DNA from: a virus
Strand: one strand, 5' to 3'
IMG/VR virus record: IMGVR_UViG_3300048837_002246
Location: 1-33,118 of that record
DNA length: 33,118 nucleotides
This document shows, piece by piece, positions 22,853-29,798 of this stretch (its first letter is position 1; every line of letters begins with the position of its first letter). The notes beneath the pieces are model-generated. The model was given only the letters and a program-made list of their open reading frames with translations, made no database searches and was not told the origin of the DNA. Position numbers and translations under genes: made by a program.

Positions 22853-23287
22853 ATGACCAGCGGATTTCAATGGGTTGTCTCACCAGAGGTAATCGCCAAA
22901 GGCATCGAGGACTATGGCAATAAAGCCTTGGTTGCCATTCAAGCGGCGGCTAATTACTGGGGACAACTCAATCAGGATGAGGCTCGGCAAGGCGCGATGT
23001 GGGAAGACCGTACAGGCAACGCGCGAGGCGGAATCTTTTTCGCAGTGGATGGTTTTGATTTACAACCACTCACTGGTGAAGTGACACCTGAAGCTAAGAG
23101 CGAAATGACCGATGTGGCGGTCGAGAGTGGTGATGCAAACACGTTAATCATCACCCTGGGTCATACTGTTTTTTATGGCAAGCATTTGGAATTATCAAAT
23201 GGCGGTCGTTACGCCATCATTATGAGCACGTTGGAAAAAAACATGCCGGTTCTTGAGCGCATGGTGCAGGACATTTTCAGAGGCTAA
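22853..23287 (+). CDS. HK97 gp10-like tail completion protein
   Basis: The 144-residue protein shows the hallmark order of the HK97 gp10 family: an N-terminal helix with IAKGIEDYGNKALVAIQAAANYWGQLNQDEAR, a W-x-D-R-T-G-N-A-R-G-G block (about residues 50-60), a strand TLIITLGHTVFYGKHLELSNGGRY and a C-terminal helix (LEKNMPVLERMVQDIF). These proteins join tail and head. It starts two bases after the upstream stop (20-base spacing to the ribosome site is poor, so coupling is likely) and ends 3 bases before the portal start. Confidence 0.65.
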   Translation: MTSGFQWVVSPEVIAKGIEDYGNKALVAIQAAANYWGQLNQDEARQGAMWEDRTGNARGGIFFAVDGFDLQPLTGEVTPEAKSEMTDVAVESGDANTLIITLGHTVFYGKHLELSNGGRYAIIMSTLEKNMPVLERMVQDIFRG

Positions 23288-23290
23288 ATC

Positions 23291-24574
23291 ATGGCATCTT
23301 TGCGAGATCGAATAAATGCATTTATCAACCCCCCTATTACCTCAGGCGAGACGACCGCTGAGGTCAAGGTTTCTGCATCTGGAGATGCAAGTATTGCTGT
23401 TTATGAAAAGATGAAGGCGGATCGTGACCGCGTTGCTATTATCAAGACCTGCCGCATCATGTACGAAACCGACCCCCGAGTAAAGAAGGCGCTGCGGACC
23501 TATGCTACGGATGTGGTGCGTTCCGGTTATTTTGTGAAGACCGAAGATAAGCAGGCATTGGAAATCGCACAAGCATTGCAGAAGCGGCTGGGTTTGAATA
23601 AGAAACTGCAGGATGTAACACGCCTGACTGGGCGCGATGGTGATTCGTTCTACGAGATCGTAGTAGACGACAACTTGGATATTGTCAAACTTTCTCGCAA
23701 GCCTACCTTGCAGATGCATCGTGCGAGCAATTCATACGACGAATTCGATAACCCACAAAGGGCGTTTTGGTTGGGCAGCGATCACCAGATGACTCTTGAA
23801 CCGCCCAAGGATGCTGTGTGGTTTGCGAGCTGGCAGATCATCCACTTGCGCTTTGACCATGACGATGAGAAGCGTTACGGCACACCTATGTGGGCATCTG
23901 CGACCGGCGCATTCAAACGAGTAAGTGAAGGGGAGATCGATATCTCTGTGCGGCGTAAGGTCCGCGCTGGGATGATCCTGCACCACGTGGTGGAGGGTTC
24001 GCCATCGGATATTGATGCATACAAAGAAAAGAATGCGGCGGCAGAGAATAACCCTTTTGCGGCAGTGCGAAATTATTACACCAATAAGCCTGGCTCAATT
24101 AGTGCAATTCAGGGTGATGCGCACTTGAACGAGATCGCCGATATTGTGCATCACATCGAAACCATGTTCACAGCGAGCGACATTCCGATGGAGCTGGTGG
24201 CTTACGGCGGGGATCTGAACCGTGATGTACTCGGAGAGAAGAAGGAAGAATACGACGAAACGCTCGATGACGGGCGTGAATGGCTCAGCGAAGAATTCTT
24301 GAAACCCCTACATGAATTGCAGTGGATGTTGAAGGGCATTTATCCACAGGATCTTGATTACAAATTTATATGGCGCAAGGCGAAGAGCCTGACTCCTGTG
24401 ATGCTTAGGGACCTGGCAGATGCACTGATGCGCTTGCGGGTGTTGGGCGTCAAAGAGGAATTGATTCAATCGCTTCTGGCTCAGTTTGTGCCTGGCATTG
24501 ATCTGGATATGCTACTGGGCGATGGTCTGGATAGCACGGCATTTGCAAATAACCTGAAGGGTTTGAGCATCTGA
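23291..24574 (+). CDS. portal protein
   Basis: The 427-residue protein has portal-like features: an N-terminal KADRDRVAIIKTCRIMYETDPRVKKALRTYATDVVRSGYFV block, the VTRLTGRDGDSFYEIVVD strand pair, KDAVWFASWQIIHLRF with YGTPMWASATGAFKR (about residues 195-220), and MFTASDIPMELVAYGGDLNRDVLG (about 290-315). The order is that of T4 gp20-like and related portals, in line with the T4 gp21-like protease. Twelve copies form the ring through which DNA passes. It lies after the connector genes rather than between TerL and protease. It overlaps the following gene by one base. Confidence 0.75.
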   Translation: MASLRDRINAFINPPITSGETTAEVKVSASGDASIAVYEKMKADRDRVAIIKTCRIMYETDPRVKKALRTYATDVVRSGYFVKTEDKQALEIAQALQKRLGLNKKLQDVTRLTGRDGDSFYEIVVDDNLDIVKLSRKPTLQMHRASNSYDEFDNPQRAFWLGSDHQMTLEPPKDAVWFASWQIIHLRFDHDDEKRYGTPMWASATGAFKRVSEGEIDISVRRKVRAGMILHHVVEGSPSDIDAYKEKNAAAENNPFAAVRNYYTNKPGSISAIQGDAHLNEIADIVHHIETMFTASDIPMELVAYGGDLNRDVLGEKKEEYDETLDDGREWLSEEFLKPLHELQWMLKGIYPQDLDYKFIWRKAKSLTPVMLRDLADALMRLRVLGVKEELIQSLLAQFVPGIDLDMLLGDGLDSTAFANNLKGLSI

Positions 24575-25701
24575 TGAACAAAAACAAATTGCTTACACGA
24601 TTGGATGAAGTAGCTTTGGACATGCTGGATAAAGCAGCATTCAAGGCGCTCTTGCGCATGCAGGTGTACTTCACAGGGCGGACGCATGAGTTGTTGATCC
24701 AGTTTGGAAAGCAGGCGGCGGCTGTGTTGTTGAAGCATGGCGATGATGAAGGCAAGCTGGACGGTTTGCGTGGTTTCCGCGCACAGGGTGATCTGCTCAA
24801 ACTGTGGAGCGATACGTTTACAACGTGGCAGGCTGAATTCTTATCGGCGCGGCGGGAGGCGGTGAGTCTTCCGTATGGTGTGCTGGCGGTGAGGCATGAA
24901 CGGTTCGTTCGACCATTGACGATGGACAATAAACAATTGACCGAAGCCATTGAGGATGGGGTATTCAAACCGCAGATCGATGTGTTGTTGAAGGTCGCTG
25001 AGGAATATTTGTACGGTGATGGCATCACATTGGACGGACGCATTTGGCGCATCGATGCGGCGGGGCGTGAGGCGATCAATAACGTCATCATGCAGGGCAT
25101 TACGGATGGTGATTCAGCGTGGAATATCGCCAAGAAATTGCAAGGTCAATTGGGTGCGGGTGAGAATTGCCCGCGCTGGACTTCAACGCGTTTGTATGGA
25201 CGCACTGCCAGCGATAAGGCGGCGGGTGATCCGACTGGACTTTTATCGGGCAATGACTGTGATGGGCGCGGCGTGGCATATAAAGCCTTGCGCCTGGCGC
25301 GGACTGAAATTCAGAAGATCCATGCGCTGGCGACGGACAAGCTCATGGCGCAGCAGCCCTGGGTGGAGCAGGAACAATGCCATCTCTCTGCAGCGCATCC
25401 CGAACCAGACGAATGCGATGACGTGATCGCAGGCGGCGAAGGCGGCAAGGGCATCTACCCAGTCGGGACGATTGAATACCCGCTTCATCCGAATTGTTTT
25501 TGTTACAAGACTGCCGTGCTGATGAATCAAAAAGAATTCACCAGCCAGTTGAATGGCTGGTTGAAAGGGGAACAGGATTGGGCGGAGATGGACGCATACG
25601 CCAATACCATCGGTGTGGATGTTTCGTCATCGCTCATGCCCGATGCAGTCAGTCTGGCAGTCTGGTTATTCGGTAATGAATTGGAGGGCGTGCTGAAATG
25701 A
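24574..25701 (+). CDS. phage head morphogenesis protein, SPP1 gp7 / Mu F type
   Basis: The 375-residue protein directly follows the portal, where minor head proteins of the Mu F/SPP1 gp7 type normally stand. Its N-terminal half is helical (residues about 1-160). The typical C-terminal part follows: ALRLARTEIQKIHALATD, then CHLSAAHPEPDECDD (about residue 269) and LHPNCFCYKTAVL (about 304-316). The conserved H-P-x-C-x-C element is the family hallmark. These proteins sit in small number inside the head and help procapsid assembly or DNA ejection. The last 60 residues form a helical end without clear match. ATGA overlap to the next gene. Confidence 0.75.
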   Translation: MNKNKLLTRLDEVALDMLDKAAFKALLRMQVYFTGRTHELLIQFGKQAAAVLLKHGDDEGKLDGLRGFRAQGDLLKLWSDTFTTWQAEFLSARREAVSLPYGVLAVRHERFVRPLTMDNKQLTEAIEDGVFKPQIDVLLKVAEEYLYGDGITLDGRIWRIDAAGREAINNVIMQGITDGDSAWNIAKKLQGQLGAGENCPRWTSTRLYGRTASDKAAGDPTGLLSGNDCDGRGVAYKALRLARTEIQKIHALATDKLMAQQPWVEQEQCHLSAAHPEPDECDDVIAGGEGGKGIYPVGTIEYPLHPNCFCYKTAVLMNQKEFTSQLNGWLKGEQDWAEMDAYANTIGVDVSSSLMPDAVSLAVWLFGNELEGVLK

Positions 25702-26111
25702 CATTATCAAGCGATATCAAGGCGGTCTTGACTGCGAACGTGGATTTGATGGCAGTGCTGACTGGCGGCATTTTTGTGGATGTTGAAGAAATCTCGATTC
25801 AGAAAACTTCCAGCGCGTTTGATTCAAATAAAGAAATCAAACCCTGTGCGTTGATCAAGGTCCCAAACGAAGTGCCCGCGGGTCCATATAAAACCAGCGT
25901 GCGCACGACCTTTGTTGTTTATTTGTATCAGCGTTCAGGGTATGACCAGATCGCTGCGGCAATGGTCTATATATATGGCGAATTGAACGAGAAGAAGATC
26001 GGGACGAAGGTATGGAACATCGAGCATGTTAATTCGGTGCATCAACAGCGAGACCAGGCATTGGATTGTCCGCTTGGCTTGCTGAGATTTTTGGCTGTAC
26101 GTCAACTATAA
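25698..26111 (+). CDS. tail terminator candidate
   Basis: The 137-residue protein overlaps the Mu F-like gene (ATGA) and precedes the tail tube by 14 bases, the standard position for tail terminators. It starts with a helix (LSSDIKAVLTANVDLMAVLTGGIF), followed by strands with CALIKVPNEVP..., RTTFVVYLYQRSGYDQIAAAMVYIYGELN, and ends with WNIEHVNSVHQQRDQALDCPLGLLRFLAVRQ. That strand-helix order is the usual one of the gpU-like family, but identity is judged by position and outline. Confidence 0.55.
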   Translation: MTLSSDIKAVLTANVDLMAVLTGGIFVDVEEISIQKTSSAFDSNKEIKPCALIKVPNEVPAGPYKTSVRTTFVVYLYQRSGYDQIAAAMVYIYGELNEKKIGTKVWNIEHVNSVHQQRDQALDCPLGLLRFLAVRQL

Positions 26112-26125
26112 AAAGGAGAAGAAAT

Positions 26126-26926
26126 ATGAGCAAGCCTTACGGAATCAATCAGATCAAGATCAAACGCGGAACGCAAGTTGTGCAGTTCCCGGTCGCGCAG
26201 ACGCTTGAGTTCGAAGAGCGCATTGTCTCTGGCGAATTGCCAGGCGATGATGGGTTGCAGGCGGTTGCCTCACATACCAACGGCGTGACATGGAAAATCA
26301 AAGCAGGTGGCATCTCACTGGATGCTTATGCGCTGATGACGGACCGCACCGTGAACGAGACTGGCACTACGCCAAACGTAGTGCGGACGCTCGAAAGCGG
26401 CGGTGTTGGAAAACGGATGCCGTATTTTGAAATCTACGGCAAGAGCCTCGGCGATGGGGATGATGATGCGTGGATCCACATCGTCAATGCCAAAATCACT
26501 GATGGCATCAAAGGCACGATGGGCGATAAGGAATTCTTCGTCAGCGAAATCGGCGGCATGGCTCTTGATTGGGAAAAGGTCGAGCATGAAACCGCCGCGG
26601 ACCTGCCCTCTGGCGGAACCCCGCCCGCATTTACGCTCTCCAGCTCGCCCGCGGATGCAGCAAGCGGCGTAGCTGTTGGCGCAGATGTGGTACTCACCTT
26701 CAGCAATGCCCTGGCGTATGGCGCGGAAGATGCGATCATCCTCACCACAGCGGCTGGCGTGCCTGTGGCTTGCGCCCGCACCATCAATGCGGCTCGCACA
26801 ATTGTGACGCTCAACCCGAACTCGAACCTGGATGCGGCAACTGATTATCTGGTCATCGTCCCGAACGTCCACGACAAATACGATCAGGCGCTCGCCGATA
26901 CCGTGATCAACTTCACCACGGCGTAA
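26126..26926 (+). CDS. major tail tube protein with C-terminal Ig-like domain
   Basis: I chose the ATG at 26126 behind AAAAGGAG; the open frame upstream to 26066 lies inside the terminator gene. Residues about 1-160 form the tube domain (IKIKRGTQVVQFPVAQTLEFEE..., then YFEIYGKSLGDGDDDAWIHIVNAKI). Residues about 165-266 form an Ig-like domain of the Big_5/SbsA type: FTLSSSPADAASGVAVGADVVLTFSNAL, ... TIVTLNPNSNLDAATDYLVIVP ... INFTTA. The tube domain stacks into hexameric rings; the Ig domain would sit on the outside of the tail. A hairpin and the chaperone gene follow. Confidence 0.75.
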   Translation: MSKPYGINQIKIKRGTQVVQFPVAQTLEFEERIVSGELPGDDGLQAVASHTNGVTWKIKAGGISLDAYALMTDRTVNETGTTPNVVRTLESGGVGKRMPYFEIYGKSLGDGDDDAWIHIVNAKITDGIKGTMGDKEFFVSEIGGMALDWEKVEHETAADLPSGGTPPAFTLSSSPADAASGVAVGADVVLTFSNALAYGAEDAIILTTAAGVPVACARTINAARTIVTLNPNSNLDAATDYLVIVPNVHDKYDQALADTVINFTTA

Positions 26927-26938
26927 AGACCATCACCT

Positions 26939-26966
26939 CAACCCCTCCCCATTAAGGGAGGGGTTG
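26939..26966. repeat. GC-rich hairpin between tail tube and chaperone genes
   Basis: CAACCCCTCCC (26939-26949) pairs perfectly with GGGAGGGGTTG (26956-26966), loop of 6 bases, no T-run. It resembles the elements at 21081 and 21409 in sequence and in lying just before the next ribosome site. It may damp transcription after the tube gene, whose product is needed in excess. Confidence 0.65.
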
Positions 26967-26982
26967 AAGAATAGGAATCAAT

Positions 26983-27474
26983 ATGAGTGTGCAATCATTG
27001 AAACAATCTCAAAAGGCAAAACGTTCAAACCTTGCCGCATGGCGTGCCGCGCGGGTACATGATCTTGATTTACCAAGTGGCTTGAGAGCCGTTGTGCGTG
27101 ATGCAGATATGACTGACCTGCTCCTCAGCGGGCGTCTCCCGCCTGTCATTATTGAAATGGCGAAGCAAGCGGCAGAGGAAGGAAAGGGTGATCTTGACCT
27201 TCAAAAAATTGGCACCGAGTTAATGGAGAAGAATTCACAAGACTTCCTCCAGATGCTCGATACGATAGCAAAAGCCGTATTGGTTGATCCTCAAATTGGA
27301 GATATTGCGGACGATGACCACATCACGCTGACAGAGCTGCCAATGACAGACAAGATAAAAATCATGGAGTTCATCAATAGGGGGGCAGAACAACTGCATC
27401 CCTTTCGTGGACAATCCAACGAATTTGTGGAGGCTTCACAATCTGGCAACGACGTATCGGTTGCGTCCAAGTGA
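26983..27474 (+). CDS. tail assembly chaperone G-like protein
   Basis: The 163-residue protein lies between tube and tape measure. It has an N-terminal ARVHDLDLPSGLRAVVRDADMTDLL block and helical body (MAKQAAEEGKGDLDL..., then ...QMLDTIAKAVLVDP), the outline of gpG-like chaperones. Such proteins keep the tape measure soluble before tube assembly. The sequence AGGGGGGCA at 27379-27387 (codons AGG GGG GCA) is a candidate slippery site giving the longer GT form, which continues in the +1 (= -2) frame. AGGAATCAAT precedes the ATG. Confidence 0.65.
   Translation: MSVQSLKQSQKAKRSNLAAWRAARVHDLDLPSGLRAVVRDADMTDLLLSGRLPPVIIEMAKQAAEEGKGDLDLQKIGTELMEKNSQDFLQMLDTIAKAVLVDPQIGDIADDDHITLTELPMTDKIKIMEFINRGAEQLHPFRGQSNEFVEASQSGNDVSVASK
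27380..27385 (+). promoter_or_regulatory. candidate programmed frameshift site (six G)
   Basis: The run GGGGGG at 27380-27385 lies in codons AGG GGG G(CA). Frame 2 is blocked by a TAA at 27356-27358 and open from 27359 to the TAA ending at 27682; the G frame ends at 27474. A -2 slip or +1 skip in this window would fuse both. Confidence 0.5.
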
Positions 27475-27682
27475 TATCTTTCACTGCGAAACCGAACTGG
27501 CAGCATGGCAATTGGACGAAGCCTGTTTAATCACAGGACGGCGTGTGGAAAACAATATTCAACAGAATAAATTGCCGTTTGATGGTTTGGATATACCTGC
27601 GACAACAACCCCCAACGGCTACCGTAGCACAAGTCATATCGCTGCGAAAAAGGTACAAATCAAAGAAGACGGAACCTGGTAA
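27383..27682 (+). CDS. T-like extension of the tail assembly chaperone (made by frameshift)
   Basis: This frame, +1 relative to the G-like gene, has no good ribosome site of its own; the first possible start is a GTG at 27407. Starting after the G-run it encodes about 99 residues: LATTYRLRPSDIFHC-ETELAAWQLDEACLITG, which fits the T-domain outline (a P-x-[DE]-hydrophobic motif followed by a W/D-rich helix) and a polar tail. The T part binds the tape measure in lambda. Coordinates mark the second-frame part only; the start depends on where slippage occurs. Last base overlaps the tape measure ATG. Confidence 0.55.
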   Translation, partial: GQNNCIPFVDNPTNLWRLHNLATTYRLRPSDIFHCETELAAWQLDEACLITGRRVENNIQQNKLPFDGLDIPATTTPNGYRSTSHIAAKKVQIKEDGTW

Positions 27683-29427
27683 TGGCAATTCAACTTGGAA
27701 GCGCATACGGAAAAGTTAATCTTGATGTAAAAGGCTTGATCGATGGGGTTCGACAAGGCAAGCTCAGTTTGCAATCCCTTGCCGCTGCAGGACAGGCAAT
27801 GGGTCAGACCTTGCAAAATGTGGGCAGAACTCTCTCATTAGCATTGACTATTCCGATTCTTGCGATGGGCGCGGCATCCATCAAAGCGGCAAGCGATTTT
27901 GAGGAAACAAAAAACAAAGCAATTGTCGTTTTCGGGGAAATGTCTGATTCGGTTGTATCAAATGCAGACCGTGCAGCTGCGGCTTTGGGTGTAAGCAAAA
28001 CACAATACTTGGATTATGCATCATCCATTGGCGCGGCGTTGACTGCTGGTGGCATGGGAGTTAAGGAAGCAACTGAACTATCTGAGCAGGCAGTTCAGCA
28101 TTTTGCAGATCTCGCGTCGTTTCACAATACGCAAGTGGAAGACGCCGCGCTTGCCTGGCAATCTGCCATCCGTGGTCAGTTCGAGCCGATCCAAAAATAT
28201 TTCCCGTTCATTACCCAACAATATTTACTAACCTATGGCACAGCTAATGGACTGATTGACGCAAATACCAAACAACTTACAGCCAATCAACGCGCCATCA
28301 TTCTTAATGCAATTGCACTCGACGAGCAGTTGAACCCTGCACTCAACGATTTTGCCGAAACATCAGGCGGACTTGCAAACCAACAGCGTATTTTAAAGGC
28401 CCAATTTCAGGATTCATTGATCATGCTGGGTCAGAATCTGCTCCCAATTGCTCTGGAGGTTGTGCAAGGGATGAATAAAATGTTGGAGGCCTTCAACAAA
28501 ATGCCGCCGTCCGTTCAAAAGGCTATCATTATTTTCGCTGGACTGTTGGCTGCGCTCGGACCCCTGCTTTCCATCCTGGGTACGGTAATCTCATTCATTT
28601 CAACGATTGTTGGCTTTGCTAATACGTTGGGCGGTTTGGGTATTTCTCTTGGGTCTATTGCGGCTGCGGCTGGCGCGGCTGGCACAGCCTTGGTGGGGCT
28701 TGCCGCCTCTGCATTGACGGTGATACTTCCGCTATTGCTAATCATTGCCACGATTGCCCTGGTGTATCTTGCCTTTAAGAATAACTTTATGGGCATTACC
28801 ACTACAGCGAAGCAGTTGTGGTTCATCATCAAATGGGGTTTCGCGCAGATGTGGGCAGCGCTTAAATCTGGCGCGGCGGAAGCATTAGCGAACCTGCGAT
28901 CAGGGTGGGATGCGTGGGTGCAGCAGAATAAAGCGACCTTTACAGGCTGGGCGACATGGATTCAAAACGCCTGGGAGAATGTTCTCAAATTCTTTGCAAA
29001 AGCGCGAGACTACATTGTGCAGGTCTTCCAACGCATGAATTGGTCACAAGTTGGGAAATACGTGATGCTGGGTCTTGCAAATGGAATTTTGATGGGTATC
29101 CCTGCCTTGATCGCGGCAGGAGTGAAAGCTGCAAGCGAGTTGATGAAAGCATTTGATAAAAAATTAGATATTCGTTCGCCATCGGGTGAATTTGAGAAGC
29201 GCGGCAAATATAGCTGGCAGGGTTATATGCGCGGCTGGGGCACACTTGACCCCAATAACATGGCAAAGGCAATGGCAAACCCAGTCTTGAACCAGAATTC
29301 GTCGAACCAGCAAAACACTTCCTTCCATTTTGCCAGCGGTCTCACCATCCGCCAGGCGCAGGAAATGATTGCAGAGAATAACGACCGCATGTTCGGGCGG
29401 CTTTCCGAACGATTGGCAGGAGCATAA
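27682..29427 (+). CDS. tail tape measure protein
   Basis: The 581-residue protein starts with the typical GKVNLDVKGLIDGVRQGK..., then a coiled, glycine-rich hydrophobic stretch (TLSLALTIPILAMGAASIKAASDFEETKNKAIVVFGE), which marks tape measure proteins of siphophages. Residues about 285-380 are strongly hydrophobic (several membrane-like helices), useful for crossing the host membrane. The end (KLDIRSPSGEFEKRGKYSWQGYMRGW...) is the common RSPS motif region. Using about 0.15 nm per residue, the tail would be close to 87 nm, short for the type. The first base is shared with the upstream stop. Confidence 0.85.
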   Translation: MAIQLGSAYGKVNLDVKGLIDGVRQGKLSLQSLAAAGQAMGQTLQNVGRTLSLALTIPILAMGAASIKAASDFEETKNKAIVVFGEMSDSVVSNADRAAAALGVSKTQYLDYASSIGAALTAGGMGVKEATELSEQAVQHFADLASFHNTQVEDAALAWQSAIRGQFEPIQKYFPFITQQYLLTYGTANGLIDANTKQLTANQRAIILNAIALDEQLNPALNDFAETSGGLANQQRILKAQFQDSLIMLGQNLLPIALEVVQGMNKMLEAFNKMPPSVQKAIIIFAGLLAALGPLLSILGTVISFISTIVGFANTLGGLGISLGSIAAAAGAAGTALVGLAASALTVILPLLLIIATIALVYLAFKNNFMGITTTAKQLWFIIKWGFAQMWAALKSGAAEALANLRSGWDAWVQQNKATFTGWATWIQNAWENVLKFFAKARDYIVQVFQRMNWSQVGKYVMLGLANGILMGIPALIAAGVKAASELMKAFDKKLDIRSPSGEFEKRGKYSWQGYMRGWGTLDPNNMAKAMANPVLNQNSSNQQNTSFHFASGLTIRQAQEMIAENNDRMFGRLSERLAGA

Positions 29428-29798
29428 TGTATTTTGGCATTGGAACTTCCGCAGGCACGATCACCGATCTGCAAGATTTGGCTGTGCCGATCACCTATCC
29501 AAAATCCACGTACCTTCCAACGGCTGTCACCAAGAAAACGGGAGCGAATACAAAACGCGGTTTTGGTCTGCCGGTCGCCTATTGGACATTCCCATTGATG
29601 ACGCTCGAAGAGCGCAACCAGTTGAAATCGTTTTGCTCCGGTTATTCTGCAACTGTGTACATCCGCACGAAAAAAGACGATGACACCTATGCCGATTATC
29701 AATGCACGATGAACTGGGCGGATGATGATACCTCCGGCAGGTGGTTTGGCGAGCGCAAAGAGATCGTGATCGAGTTCGTCAACCTGGTGGGGGTGTAA
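29427..29798 (+). CDS. minor tail protein, distal-tail position
   Basis: The 123-residue protein follows the tape measure with a one-base overlap and precedes the large tip protein. It is beta-rich with a conserved-looking pattern: VPITYPKSTYLPTAVTKKTGANTKRGFG, then WTFPLMTLEERNQLKSFC and ADYQCTMNW. Minor tail proteins of gpM-like or Dit-N-like type occupy this place and close the tail tube. Judged by order and general build. Confidence 0.55.
   Translation: MYFGIGTSAGTITDLQDLAVPITYPKSTYLPTAVTKKTGANTKRGFGLPVAYWTFPLMTLEERNQLKSFCSGYSATVYIRTKKDDDTYADYQCTMNWADDDTSGRWFGERKEIVIEFVNLVGV

Noticed and set aside
24450-25133. 227-codon minus-strand open frame opposite the portal/Mu F-like genes
   Set aside because: It lies antisense to two well-supported genes, has Ser/Arg/Pro-rich low-complexity composition typical of shadow frames and no credible ribosome site context.
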